From JAFGXT01 sp963677165 (lineage in GTDB: Bacteria > Verrucomicrobiota > Lentisphaeria > Victivallales > SZUA-371), in assembly GCA_963677165.2 (NCBI GenBank), contig CAXXSX010000001.1, positions 62,001-126,000 of the forward strand: a stretch of 64,000 nt of DNA. The letters run 5' to 3'. Below, one piece after another: positions 42,807 through 51,697 of the stretch. The notes beneath the pieces were generated by a model. It was not told the DNA's origin and did no database searches. It was given only the letters and a program-made list of their open reading frames with translations. How positions within the stretch are numbered: the first letter of the stretch is position 1; each line of letters opens with the position of its first letter. Position numbers and translations under genes: made by a program.

Positions 42807-43610
42807 GTGAAGTGTTTTTTATTCAGATTTTGTGAATTATTCATATTTTTGGTCATAATTTGTGGCGGAACGATATCGGAAAGCGTTGCCGGTGAAATAA
42901 GAATTATGCCGATAGGAGATTCCATAACCCGGGGAGCATATCTTGTTTATACCGGTCTGCCAAACAAGAAAGGAGGAGGCTGGCGTAAGCTGTTGCAGGA
43001 TAAGTTGCAAAAAAAAGGAATAACCTATGAATTTGTCGGAGAACTTGACTATTTTTCATACGGCGATCATGGAGTTGTTGATCCGAATTTTTCTCCGAAT
43101 CATCATGGGCTTGCCGGATTCAGTTGCCGAAAAATATTAAATGGTGGAGTTGTTCCTTCTCCCCAGGATATACTTCGGAAAAAAGGGATAAAACAAATCA
43201 AAGTACCGGGAGTTGTGGCGGCGATAAAGCATAATAAACCCAATATTATATTGCTTATGGCCGGTTCAAACGGACTAAACAGCAAGGATAGAGACATTCT
43301 CATTAAAACGATTTTAGATCATTTCAACGGAGAGCTTTTCGTTGCAACTATTCCTCCTCAGAAAGCACCGCGTCCCGGCTGGAAAAGCGTTGTTAAATTC
43401 AATAAGTCGCTGCCGGGGGTAATTAATAAACTGCATTACAGGCATAAAAATCTTTTTCTGGTGGATATGTATTCTGCAATGAACGGCAGTGATATACTTA
43501 AAGACGGTGTTCATCCGAACCAGCAGGGAAATGTGAAAATTGCTGATACATGGTACCGCGCCATGGTTAAAAATTCCAGATTGATAAATCACTCGGGACA
43601 TTCAGAATAA
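42807..43610 (+). CDS. Secreted SGNH-family hydrolase (esterase-like)
   Basis: 267 residues, signal peptide in about the first 28 (FELFIFLVIICGG-like core). Block I is MPIGDSITRG with nucleophile Ser39, block III reads MAGSNG, and block V is KDGVHPNQQG with the catalytic Asp-His pair. Such enzymes often remove acetyl groups from polysaccharides. The frame is open further upstream into the prepilin gene, but AGGAGG at 42794-42799 points to the GTG at 42807. The next gene begins close after its stop. Confidence 0.88.
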   Translation: MKCFLFRFCELFIFLVIICGGTISESVAGEIRIMPIGDSITRGAYLVYTGLPNKKGGGWRKLLQDKLQKKGITYEFVGELDYFSYGDHGVVDPNFSPNHHGLAGFSCRKILNGGVVPSPQDILRKKGIKQIKVPGVVAAIKHNKPNIILLMAGSNGLNSKDRDILIKTILDHFNGELFVATIPPQKAPRPGWKSVVKFNKSLPGVINKLHYRHKNLFLVDMYSAMNGSDILKDGVHPNQQGNVKIADTWYRAMVKNSRLINHSGHSE

Positions 43611-43633
43611 TCATGGAACAAAGGATGGACAGG

Positions 43634-45838
43634 ATGCGGTTAAAACATATTTTGCAGGTATTTTTTATATTGCTTGTAATGATTAGCGCGACGGCGAGTG
43701 GACTGCGGGCCGAAGTTAGTGATACGGAGTGGAAGGAATTAAAGAGAAAAGCGCTTGAAAGGCCCCGGCGTATCATTGTGAACAATGACGGTTGCGATCT
43801 TACCTGGTTGTGGTTGAAAAAGGACAAACCGGTTACTCAGGAAAAATTCAATGCCAAACGCATGAATGTTTTGCTTGGAAAAGGAGTCGATACAATTTCA
43901 TACACTCCGTTTTGTGTTGGGTTGCGGGTTATAACCCGTAGCAAGGTTGCGGATATTTTTTATGCGGGTGCGAATGGATTAAACAAGAAAACCTATAATC
44001 CAACAAAGGAACTGCATGCCCGTGGCACTGATGCGTTGGAACTGGCGGTTAATTTCTGCCGCAAAAACAATCTTGAGATATTTGCCTCTCTGCGCGTTAA
44101 CGATATCCATGATTGTTGGGGAAAGGGCAAACTGACTCCTTTCAAGCAAAATAATCCCGGATATATTGTGGGGTCCCGGAAGAAGCATCCTTATTTCGGA
44201 GCCTGGACCGCTTTTGATTTTTCCGTGAAACCTGTTCGTGAACGTTTTGTGGGAATATGTAAGGAATTCATGGATAACTACGATGTTAATGGGCTGGAAC
44301 TGGATTTTAATCGCTGGCCGGTTCTGTTTAAAAGTGTGGCCTGGAGGGGACGGGCAACTCCGGAAGATACAGCTATATTTACCGCTATGATGCGTAAAAT
44401 TCGCAGCGAAGCCGAGAAAATCGGACGCCGACATGGCAAGCCGCGTCTGATAGCGGTTAATATTCCTGATTCACTGGAGGTCTGTGACGTTCTTGGTATA
44501 GATGTAAAGACATGGTGCAAAGAGAATCTAGTAGATATTCTGATTATTGGTAGCGACGCGTGCAATTATCTTCCTAAATCAAAAGCTGTTGCTGCAATGA
44601 AGCGTCTTGGGAAGCCGGTATATATGACTTGCAGTGTTCCTAATATGGGCAAGTGTGTCAGAAATGACCGGAAATCGCCATTTGATCGTAATTCCGTTGA
44701 TTCGCAGGTGGGGCTGGCTGCTGCGGCATTGTCTGCAAATCCTGACGGGCTTAACTATTTTAATACGTATTGTATTCCAGGAACCTTTGAGAAAATAAAA
44801 AAGGACCTGAAAAATTTAGCTTTGTTCGATAAAATTTACCATATTACTCCAAGCGGTGTACTTATGAATTTTCCCGAGAAGGACAAGTATCGTAAGTACC
44901 CCGGACTGTATCCCAAAAGCCAGAAGGTGCTTTCGCCGGGAGAAAAACGTAAATTTATTCTTGATATCGGTGATGATTTCAGGCTTCCGGAAGTGGTGGC
45001 GGCAAAACCGGAAATAAAACTCTATCTTGAAGCGGCTATGGCTCTGGAATGTAAACTGAAAATAAGCATAAATGGAAAACCGGCAGGTCCACTTCATGCA
45101 CAGAAAAATTCCGTCTGGACTGCTGTTATTTCTCCGAAATTGTTGAAACAAGGAACGAATATCGTTGAAATTGCCAATGTCACAAGTGCCGGAATTAATT
45201 ATCCATATACGATTCTGGGCGGAAAGCATCATCCGGAATGGGAAAAACCCGCTGCCTGGATCTATTTGAATAATTTGTCGGGAGGGGTAAAAAACAGCAA
45301 AGGAGCCTGCTGTATTACGGATAATTCTAAATCAGGAAAAATTGGATTTGCCTTCCTGTTGCCGCAACGTAAAGATAAGCCGTTGAAGATCGACTTTAAG
45401 TTGAAAACGCTTAATAGTGATAACCCTCAGGCGATTGTATGCAGGTTGGCTAATGGCTCTTTTGTTGAAGATATTACATTTGAAAGTGGAACGGTTGGCT
45501 GTAAATTTGCCGGTAAAACGGCTTCATTCAGGACGGATGACGGGTTTCATAAATATTCGATTACTATGTCAGGCAGGAAGATGACCGTCAATGCTGATGG
45601 AAAACCTTTGCTGAAAGTTCCTTTGACTACTCGGGTTGGTTCGCCGGCGGCAAAACATGATTTAGGATATAAGGCTGCAACTGCAGGAATTGACAATTCG
45701 GTTGCGATTGGTTCTTTCTCTGAATCGGGAACAGGTTCGGCCTGCTGGCGTGATATGAAGATTAATCTGGATTCTTCTGCGATACTTTGTGATTTTGCGC
45801 TTGTCGTGAGATTTCCTGGCCGCAGTAGTAAGAAATAA
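43634..45838 (+). CDS. Secreted GHL10-like glycosidase, paralog 2
   Basis: 734 residues. Same layout as the protein at 39775 and clearly homologous along the whole length: KRMNVLLGKGVDTISYTPFCVGLR, NNLEIFASLRVND, NYDVNGLELDFNRWP, LIAVNIPDS, ILIIGSDACNYLP. Two C-terminal beta domains follow. The signal peptide begins MRLKHILQVFFILLVMISATA. Of three in-frame ATGs the third (43634) is preferred because AAAGGA stands eight bases before it; the first (43613) has no ribosome site. It is followed by a complete ABC sugar importer. Confidence 0.82.
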   Translation: MRLKHILQVFFILLVMISATASGLRAEVSDTEWKELKRKALERPRRIIVNNDGCDLTWLWLKKDKPVTQEKFNAKRMNVLLGKGVDTISYTPFCVGLRVITRSKVADIFYAGANGLNKKTYNPTKELHARGTDALELAVNFCRKNNLEIFASLRVNDIHDCWGKGKLTPFKQNNPGYIVGSRKKHPYFGAWTAFDFSVKPVRERFVGICKEFMDNYDVNGLELDFNRWPVLFKSVAWRGRATPEDTAIFTAMMRKIRSEAEKIGRRHGKPRLIAVNIPDSLEVCDVLGIDVKTWCKENLVDILIIGSDACNYLPKSKAVAAMKRLGKPVYMTCSVPNMGKCVRNDRKSPFDRNSVDSQVGLAAAALSANPDGLNYFNTYCIPGTFEKIKKDLKNLALFDKIYHITPSGVLMNFPEKDKYRKYPGLYPKSQKVLSPGEKRKFILDIGDDFRLPEVVAAKPEIKLYLEAAMALECKLKISINGKPAGPLHAQKNSVWTAVISPKLLKQGTNIVEIANVTSAGINYPYTILGGKHHPEWEKPAAWIYLNNLSGGVKNSKGACCITDNSKSGKIGFAFLLPQRKDKPLKIDFKLKTLNSDNPQAIVCRLANGSFVEDITFESGTVGCKFAGKTASFRTDDGFHKYSITMSGRKMTVNADGKPLLKVPLTTRVGSPAAKHDLGYKAATAGIDNSVAIGSFSESGTGSACWRDMKINLDSSAILCDFALVVRFPGRSSKK

Positions 45839-45868
45839 TAACGTTTTTGAACAAGGGCACATGCTAAT

Positions 45869-47158
45869 ATGAAATGGAAGTTATTGCTGGTGGCAGCATT
45901 AGGATATATTGTGCTGGGGTGTTATCTTACAAGTACGACTTTTAACTCAAGTGTGAATAAAAGGCGACCGGTTGTTTTGGTGCTGGCTGTTCCTCCTGGA
46001 GTTACCACTGATCCGATTTACAAGAAGACTGTTGAACGTTTTGAAAAGGATCACCCCAATATCGGAGTTACGTTGCTTCCGCTAAGCGGAAGCGGTAACT
46101 TCTATCAGAAGCTGATGGTAATGATTGTTGGGCGTACTGCTCCTGATTTGATGTGGATGGGTCAGAGTTTTAATGAATTTGCGGACCGGGGCGCATTCCT
46201 TGATCTTACCGATCGGATAAAGGAATGGGGAATAGATCTGAAAGAATATAATTCCGAGGCACTTTCCTGGTATAACAAAAAAGGTCGTCTCTATTCCCTG
46301 CCTTTCGGGCTTGATGTTAGTTTTCTGCTGTACAACCGTAAGCTTTTTCGGGAAGCCGGTCTGCCGGACCCGAAAGATGACTGGAAATTACCGGAATTTC
46401 TTAATACTGCTAAGCTTCTTACTAAGCGGGATGCAGATGGGAATGCTATATGTTATGGTTTTCGCGGTAAGCTGGAATACGGTGTTTTTGGGGCATCCCC
46501 ATTGGATAAAAAGACTGGGGAAGTTACTTGTGATTCTCCGGAAATGCTGGAATTTTTCAAAACAAATCTTGATCTGTCAAGAAAATGGCATATTTCTCCT
46601 CCGCCGGAGGAGGTCAAAGTAATTGATTCACGGAGTCTGGGGTATTTTAAACAGGAACGTACCGCAATCATGTGGCTGACGACTGTTACGCTTCCTGCTG
46701 TATCTCAAGTTTTTAAAGGAATGGATTTTGGATTTGTATTGCAGCCGGCTGTAAAACAACATTCTCAGTGGGCATCGGGACAGGCGATCTGTATTTACAG
46801 TAAAACGAAATATCCCAAAGAGGCGTTTGAACTGTTTAAGTATTTTCAGGATGCGGAATTTCAGCTGCCGATGTCTCACCGGATGGTTCCGGCGCGACGT
46901 TCTATCGCGGAACTAAAATTCAAAGATACTTCCGGCAAGCCTTACAATTACCGGGCAATGCTGAAAGCTACTGAAATGATGGAGCCCATTGCGAGAATTC
47001 CGCACCTTCAGGAATTGATGGCGGTTTATCGGCGATTCTACGGAAAAATAATGGCGGGACGTCTTTCCCCGGAAGAAGGAATGCGGCAGGCTTCCAATGA
47101 GATGAATCGTCGTATCGAAAAATTCAAAAAAGATGATGCCGGATATAAGGAGTTATGA
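45869..47158 (+). CDS. ABC sugar transporter, solute-binding lipoprotein
   Basis: 429 residues, family 1 extracellular solute-binding protein. The N-terminus carries a lipobox (IVLGC, Cys18), so it is membrane-anchored. Typical segments are VERFEKDHPNIGVTLLPLSG, RTAPDLMWMG, YSLPFGLDVSFLLYNRKLFREAGL and WASGQAICIYSKTKYPKEAFELFKYF. It would bind oligosaccharides released by the neighbouring secreted enzymes. The stop overlaps the start of the first permease gene by four bases. Confidence 0.93.
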   Translation: MKWKLLLVAALGYIVLGCYLTSTTFNSSVNKRRPVVLVLAVPPGVTTDPIYKKTVERFEKDHPNIGVTLLPLSGSGNFYQKLMVMIVGRTAPDLMWMGQSFNEFADRGAFLDLTDRIKEWGIDLKEYNSEALSWYNKKGRLYSLPFGLDVSFLLYNRKLFREAGLPDPKDDWKLPEFLNTAKLLTKRDADGNAICYGFRGKLEYGVFGASPLDKKTGEVTCDSPEMLEFFKTNLDLSRKWHISPPPEEVKVIDSRSLGYFKQERTAIMWLTTVTLPAVSQVFKGMDFGFVLQPAVKQHSQWASGQAICIYSKTKYPKEAFELFKYFQDAEFQLPMSHRMVPARRSIAELKFKDTSGKPYNYRAMLKATEMMEPIARIPHLQELMAVYRRFYGKIMAGRLSPEEGMRQASNEMNRRIEKFKKDDAGYKEL

Positions 47159-48072
47159 TGAAGCAGGCAGTAATAAAACGAAATTTGATAGCCTGGGGAT
47201 ATCTTACCCCGAACCTGGTTGGTTTTCTTGTGTTTACCGCAGTGCCGGTGTTAGCTGCGTTGGGGTTGAGTTTGTTTCGCTGGGATATGTTCCATACTCC
47301 GGTGTTTGTTGGATTGGATAACTTTCGTAACCTACTGGGATTTCGTTGTGAAAACAGTGGGTGGGTGGCTTGTGATCCGGAATTTTGGCAATATCTCGGC
47401 AACACATTTTTTATGATGATGATTATTCCGGTGAACATGCTTATTTCACTTTGTATTGCGATGCTGCTTAATCATCAGATCAAAGGCGTTGGTTTTTTTA
47501 GGACGGTGTTCTATTTGCCAACGATTTGCGGCGGTGTTGGGATATTTTTGCTGTGGGGATTTATTTTTGCCCCTGAAATCGGGCTGCTTAACAAGCTTCT
47601 GGCAACAGTTGGTGTTATCGGGCCTGAATGGCTCCTTGAATACTACTGGGCCAAGCCTGCGTTGATGATTGTTTCCATGTGGACCGCGGTTGGCGGGGTA
47701 AATATGCTGTTGTATCTTGCCGGACTCCAAGGAATTCCGCCTGAATTATACGAGGCGGCTAAGATTGACGGGGCGTCGGCATTTCAACGATTCATTCATA
47801 TCACGGTTCCCATGCTGGCACCGACGAATTTCTTTATATTCGTTACCGGGATTATCTACGGTTTTCAAGGAGGTTTTGATTCGGCGTTCGTATTAACCAA
47901 AGGAGGGCCGGCCGGTTCCACAACAACCTTAAGTTATTATATTTATAATCATGCGTTTGTTTTCTTTAACATGGGGTATGCCGCAGCGATTGCTCTGGTG
48001 CTTTTTGCTCTGGTGCTCCTTATCACTGTAATTAACTGGAAATTCGGAGGACAGAAAAATGCTACGGTTTAA
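47155..48072 (+). CDS. ABC sugar transporter permease (MalF/UgpA type)
   Basis: 305 residues with six or so membrane helices. The cytoplasmic EAA loop reads YEAAKIDGASAFQRFIHITVPML. AAGGAG precedes the ATGATG start, which overlaps the binding-protein stop. It pairs with the next permease. Confidence 0.94.
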   Translation: MMKQAVIKRNLIAWGYLTPNLVGFLVFTAVPVLAALGLSLFRWDMFHTPVFVGLDNFRNLLGFRCENSGWVACDPEFWQYLGNTFFMMMIIPVNMLISLCIAMLLNHQIKGVGFFRTVFYLPTICGGVGIFLLWGFIFAPEIGLLNKLLATVGVIGPEWLLEYYWAKPALMIVSMWTAVGGVNMLLYLAGLQGIPPELYEAAKIDGASAFQRFIHITVPMLAPTNFFIFVTGIIYGFQGGFDSAFVLTKGGPAGSTTTLSYYIYNHAFVFFNMGYAAAIALVLFALVLLITVINWKFGGQKNATV

Positions 48073-48892
48073 TCCTCTTAAAATGAATATTATTTTGATC
48101 TACACAGGACTGGTCCTGATCGGGATCACAACAGTATATCCATTGGTGTGGATGCTGGTTACTTCTCTCCAGCCACCTGGAACTGATGTGTCTGATTTGC
48201 GTAATCTTATCCCGGCAACCCTGGATTTTTCAAATTATCGCAGGGTATTTATGGAGAATAATATTCTCCGGGCTCTTCTGAACAGCATATTTGTTACCGT
48301 TGGAATTACTGTGGGGCAGCTTTTTACCAGCTCGCTGGCCGCGTATGCATTTGCCCGTATGAAGTTTTTCGGTCGCGACAGGATTTTCCTTGGCTATCTG
48401 ACTACTTTGATGGTTCCCGCAGCGGTAACCATGTTGCCGACTTTTCTGATCCTTCGGGGGCTGGGATGGGTCAATACCTACTGGGCATTGATTATTCCGG
48501 CAATGTTCAGTGCGTATGGTACATTTATGCTTCGGCAGTTTTTTCTTTCATTGCCGCACGATTTGGAAGAATCGGCAATGATGGATGGATGTGGTCACTG
48601 GAGGATTTATCTGCATGTGATTCTTCCTCTGTCACGTAATGCGCTGCTTACGCTTGGAATTATCACGTTCATGTCCAACTGGAAGGTTTTAATGTGGCCG
48701 CTGATAGTAACTCATAGTGAAGACCTTTATACGCTTCCGCTTGCCCTGGCAAAGTTCAACGAGATGAGTGTAGTCAACTGGAGTTTGTTGATGGCCGGTT
48801 CTGTCGTAATGACTTTGCCTATGCTATTGATGTTCATGTTTGGTCAGCGCTTCTTTACGAAAGGAATTATGATTGGAGCCGTCAAAGGATGA
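48059..48892 (+). CDS. ABC sugar transporter permease (MalG/UgpE type)
   Basis: 277 residues, six membrane helices. The EAA loop reads LEESAMMDGCGHWRIYLHVILPL. It overlaps the preceding permease gene by 14 bases, with AGGA before the ATG. The ATP-hydrolysing subunit is probably the UgpC-type protein encoded at 50152, beyond the divergent regulator. Confidence 0.94.
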   Translation: MLRFNPLKMNIILIYTGLVLIGITTVYPLVWMLVTSLQPPGTDVSDLRNLIPATLDFSNYRRVFMENNILRALLNSIFVTVGITVGQLFTSSLAAYAFARMKFFGRDRIFLGYLTTLMVPAAVTMLPTFLILRGLGWVNTYWALIIPAMFSAYGTFMLRQFFLSLPHDLEESAMMDGCGHWRIYLHVILPLSRNALLTLGIITFMSNWKVLMWPLIVTHSEDLYTLPLALAKFNEMSVVNWSLLMAGSVVMTLPMLLMFMFGQRFFTKGIMIGAVKG

Positions 48893-48902
48893 TTTCTGGC
48901 TG

Positions 48903-49940
48903 CTATTCGAAAATCTGGATTGGACGGCTGGATTTAGGCGCCGCCGACGGATGAGTTAGGCGGCGTTTTGCCAGCGTCCAGAGTTTTCCGGCTGCATCCG
49001 TTGAATCGACCCTCAGGTATTCTACCGGGTGAATTCCTGCATTTAATTCGGCCCCGGAGCTAAAGGCTACAACCCCGATTTCTTCATTGAGGGTTTGCAG
49101 GGCTACCGGTACGACTCCGGCGGAAATGGCATCGCTTCCCGCTATAATCGCTTCCGGACGGTTGAATTCCAGCATTGACAGGGCCTGATTCATTGCAGTC
49201 ATGGCTGAATTTCCCGAACATACGGAAATAAGATTTTGACGGAAGATAAAATTTTCTTCTTCAAGGGCGGCCCGGTATCCTTCAGTTAGTTCTGTCTGGA
49301 GAATCTGGTCTTTAGGACAGATCATGGCGATACGGTGACGTCCTCTAGTGATTAGGTAGCGGGTTGCGCGATAAGCCCACTGATAGTAACTGATTGCTAC
49401 TCGATCATACAGTTCTTCCGGTTCCGGTGAAGTCATTCTTCCCAGCAGAATAGGCGGGATATCGTGTTTCGAAACCAGGGCTGCCGCCGCAGGAGTAGGG
49501 GAGCCGCAGAAAATTAACAGGTCGGGATGTTCTGTCTGGATGAAGGACGGAAAATCATTGCTGAAGTCCCTGGTTGATTCCGCCCGGCAGAATATCAGTC
49601 TGATTTGGTGTTTCATGCAGTGCCGTGAAAATTCTGTGAACACTATATTTTCGAAATGGCTCATGTATTTATGGCCGAAAAGAACAAAACCAATTCTGCG
49701 GTTAAATAAATTTTCACTGGAAATAGCTTCTCCGCGACCAGTAAAAAGTCCCTTGCGTCCAACCCTGTAGACCAGGTGTTCCGATTCCAGGAGCTCAATT
49801 GCTTTTCGGATCGTTACCCGGCTTACTCCATACTGGGTGCATAGTTCACGTTCGCTGTTGAGCTGACCGGATAATTTTTCTGCCATTATGCGGTTGCGAA
49901 GTTCTGCTGCAACTTGACGATATTTTAATTGATTTTGCAT
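48903..49940 (-). CDS. GntR/LacI hybrid transcriptional regulator
   Basis: 345 residues from the chosen start. GntR winged helix-turn-helix (LKYRQVAAELRNRIMAEKLSGQLNSERELCTQYGVSRVTIRKAIELLESEHLVYRVGRKG) followed by a LacI-type binding domain (IGFVLFGHKY, DLLIFCGSPTPAAAALVSKHDIPPILLG, RHRIAMICPKDQI, PEAIIAGSDAISAGV). The frame stays open 79 codons upstream into the start of the ATPase gene; the ATG at 49940 begins the conserved part. An inverted repeat upstream is a likely operator. It probably controls the importer genes on both sides in response to their sugar. Confidence 0.9.
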   Translation of the reverse strand: MQNQLKYRQVAAELRNRIMAEKLSGQLNSERELCTQYGVSRVTIRKAIELLESEHLVYRVGRKGLFTGRGEAISSENLFNRRIGFVLFGHKYMSHFENIVFTEFSRHCMKHQIRLIFCRAESTRDFSNDFPSFIQTEHPDLLIFCGSPTPAAAALVSKHDIPPILLGRMTSPEPEELYDRVAISYYQWAYRATRYLITRGRHRIAMICPKDQILQTELTEGYRAALEEENFIFRQNLISVCSGNSAMTAMNQALSMLEFNRPEAIIAGSDAISAGVVPVALQTLNEEIGVVAFSSGAELNAGIHPVEYLRVDSTDAAGKLWTLAKRRLTHPSAAPKSSRPIQIFE

Positions 49941-49959
49941 TATTGGTATTCTTATTATT

Positions 49960-49976
49960 GTATTACCAGATAATAC
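49960..49976. promoter_or_regulatory. Candidate operator of the GntR/LacI regulator
   Basis: GTATTA-CCAGA-TAATAC is a perfect 6-base inverted repeat, 20 bases upstream of the regulator's ATG in the divergent region to the ATPase gene. A related TGGTATT lies between it and the ATG. Confidence 0.5.
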
Positions 49977-50151
49977 CAGATTACAGCTGTTTTCGTTCGA
50001 AATCAAGGTGTCTGTATAGAAAATAACCTTTTTTTGAGCATAAAATAAAAAAATAATCTTGAGTTGCTTGTTTCCGTTAACAAAGAGTAAGATATTAAAA
50101 TAAAGATAAAAAGCATTTCCTATTGAAATAATATTTAAGGAGAAAACAGAA

Positions 50152-51252
50152 ATGGCTGAAGTAGTTCTCGAAAACATTTGGAAAATCTATGACGGTACGG
50201 TTGCTGCCGTGAAAGATATAAGTCTTGAAATTAAAGACCGTGAATTCATGGTATTGGTCGGACCGTCCGGTTGTGGTAAGTCAACTACTCTTCGTATGAT
50301 TGCCGGTCTGGAAGAAATTTCCAAAGGGGTTGTTCGCATTGGTCCCCGTACTGTAAATGACGTTCCTCCGAAAGACCGTGATATTGCCATGGTGTTCCAG
50401 AACTATGCTCTATATCCGCACATGACTGTTTATGATAATATGGCATTCGGGCTGAAACTACGTAAGTTTCGCAAGGAAGATATTCGTAAGCGTGTGATGG
50501 AAGCTGCCAGAATTTTGAGTATTGAGGAATACCTTGACCGTCGTCCAAAGCAGCTTTCCGGTGGACAGCGTCAGCGTGTTGCTGTTGGACGTGCGATTGT
50601 TCGTAAGCCTGAAGCTTTCCTCTTTGACGAACCGTTGTCAAACCTTGACGCTAAAATGCGTGTTCAGATGCGTACTGAGATCAGTAAGCTGCATACTCAG
50701 CTTGAAACCACAATGATCTATGTTACACATGACCAGGTTGAGGCTATGACCATGGGGGACCGTATTTGTGTAATGAAAGATGGAGTCATTCAGCAGGTCG
50801 CGGATCCGATTTCTCTGTATGATCAGCCGGCAAACAAGTTCGTTGCCGGATTTATCGGTACTCCTCCGATGAACTTCTTTGAAGGTGTTGTCCTTAAGAA
50901 AGGTGAAGATCTTTACTTTAAGGAAGATACTTTTGAAATCCAGTTACCTGGTGAGTGGAAGGAAAAAATTGGCAGTTATATTGATAAGAAGGTCACATTC
51001 GGTATTCGTCCGGAAGATATCGGTTCGAAACAGGCTGAACGGGCAGAGCATCTGCCTTCTATCAGGGCAAATGTTGAGGTTATTGAACCGATGGGATCTG
51101 AAACCTATGTATATCTTAATACGGGTTCCCATTCATTCATTGCTCGGGTTGAAGCTCATCGAAAGGTGAATGTCGGTGATTCTGCTGAAATTAAGATTTA
51201 TATGCCGAAAGCTCATATGTTTGATGGTGAGACTGAAGCTTTGATCGTCTGA
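50152..51252 (+). CDS. ugpC: ABC sugar transporter ATPase (UgpC/MsmK type)
   Basis: 366 residues. Walker A GPSGCGKST (37-45), signature LSGGQRQRVAVGRA, Walker B FLFDEPLSNLDAKMR, switch His in YVTHDQVEAMTMGDR. The C-terminal TOBE/OB regulatory domain has FGIRPEDIG and MGSETYVYLNTG. UgpC/MsmK ATPases often serve several sugar importers; here the permeases at 47155 and 48059 are the nearest partners. AAGGAGAAAACAG precedes the ATG, and an intrinsic terminator follows. Confidence 0.94.
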   Translation: MAEVVLENIWKIYDGTVAAVKDISLEIKDREFMVLVGPSGCGKSTTLRMIAGLEEISKGVVRIGPRTVNDVPPKDRDIAMVFQNYALYPHMTVYDNMAFGLKLRKFRKEDIRKRVMEAARILSIEEYLDRRPKQLSGGQRQRVAVGRAIVRKPEAFLFDEPLSNLDAKMRVQMRTEISKLHTQLETTMIYVTHDQVEAMTMGDRICVMKDGVIQQVADPISLYDQPANKFVAGFIGTPPMNFFEGVVLKKGEDLYFKEDTFEIQLPGEWKEKIGSYIDKKVTFGIRPEDIGSKQAERAEHLPSIRANVEVIEPMGSETYVYLNTGSHSFIARVEAHRKVNVGDSAEIKIYMPKAHMFDGETEALIV

Positions 51253-51277
51253 TCAAGTTTTCTTTGATAAGATAAGT

Positions 51278-51322
51278 GACGGATCGTGATGCAGTTTTTT
51301 GTGTTACGATCCGTCTTTTTTT
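51278..51322 (+). terminator. Rho-independent terminator of the UgpC-type gene
   Basis: GACGGATCGT pairs with ACGATCCGTC across an 18-base loop, followed by seven T. Confidence 0.9.
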
Positions 51323-51591
51323 ATGTCCTCTTTATTATGTTGTTCCGATCCCTGCCTAGAAAAGAATATGGCTTGTTAATAAAACTGGTTTATGCAATAA
51401 TAACTGATATAATTCGATGAGTTGAATGTTGAAATAATAATAATTTCCTGGTTTTAATGATTTTATAGTAATGTTGAAAATTTGTTAGAACTTTATTACG
51501 GTTGTATATAAGAAAATCAATCACTTGTTTGAGTTTTTCTGTTGTTTGAGCAGAAACCCATAAAAACATATATAAATATATTTATATTTTA

Positions 51592-51620
51592 TTGACATTT
51601 GGTTGATAATCATATATAGG
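51592..51620 (+). promoter_or_regulatory. Candidate sigma-70 promoter of the flavoprotein gene
   Basis: A perfect TTGACA (51592-51597) is followed by TATAGG after 17 bases (51615-51620), or TATATA after 15 bases. Confidence 0.5.
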
Positions 51621-51697
51621 TAATCATATTGCGGGTAAAGGTCGGATTGTTGAAATGTTTAGAATTGTAAGAAGTAATAACAAACAGGTTCTGAATA

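Larger units (their letters stand above)
51253..51697. other. AT-rich intergenic region
   Basis: 445 bases without a gene. It begins with the terminator of the ATPase gene (51278-51322), then is AT-rich with no recognisable structure until a candidate promoter at 51592. Confidence 0.5.

Noticed and set aside
49941..50177. 79-codon extension of the GntR/LacI regulator frame
   Set aside because: It crosses the divergent promoter region and the start of the ATPase gene, is AT-rich, and the conserved helix-turn-helix begins right after the ATG at 49940.
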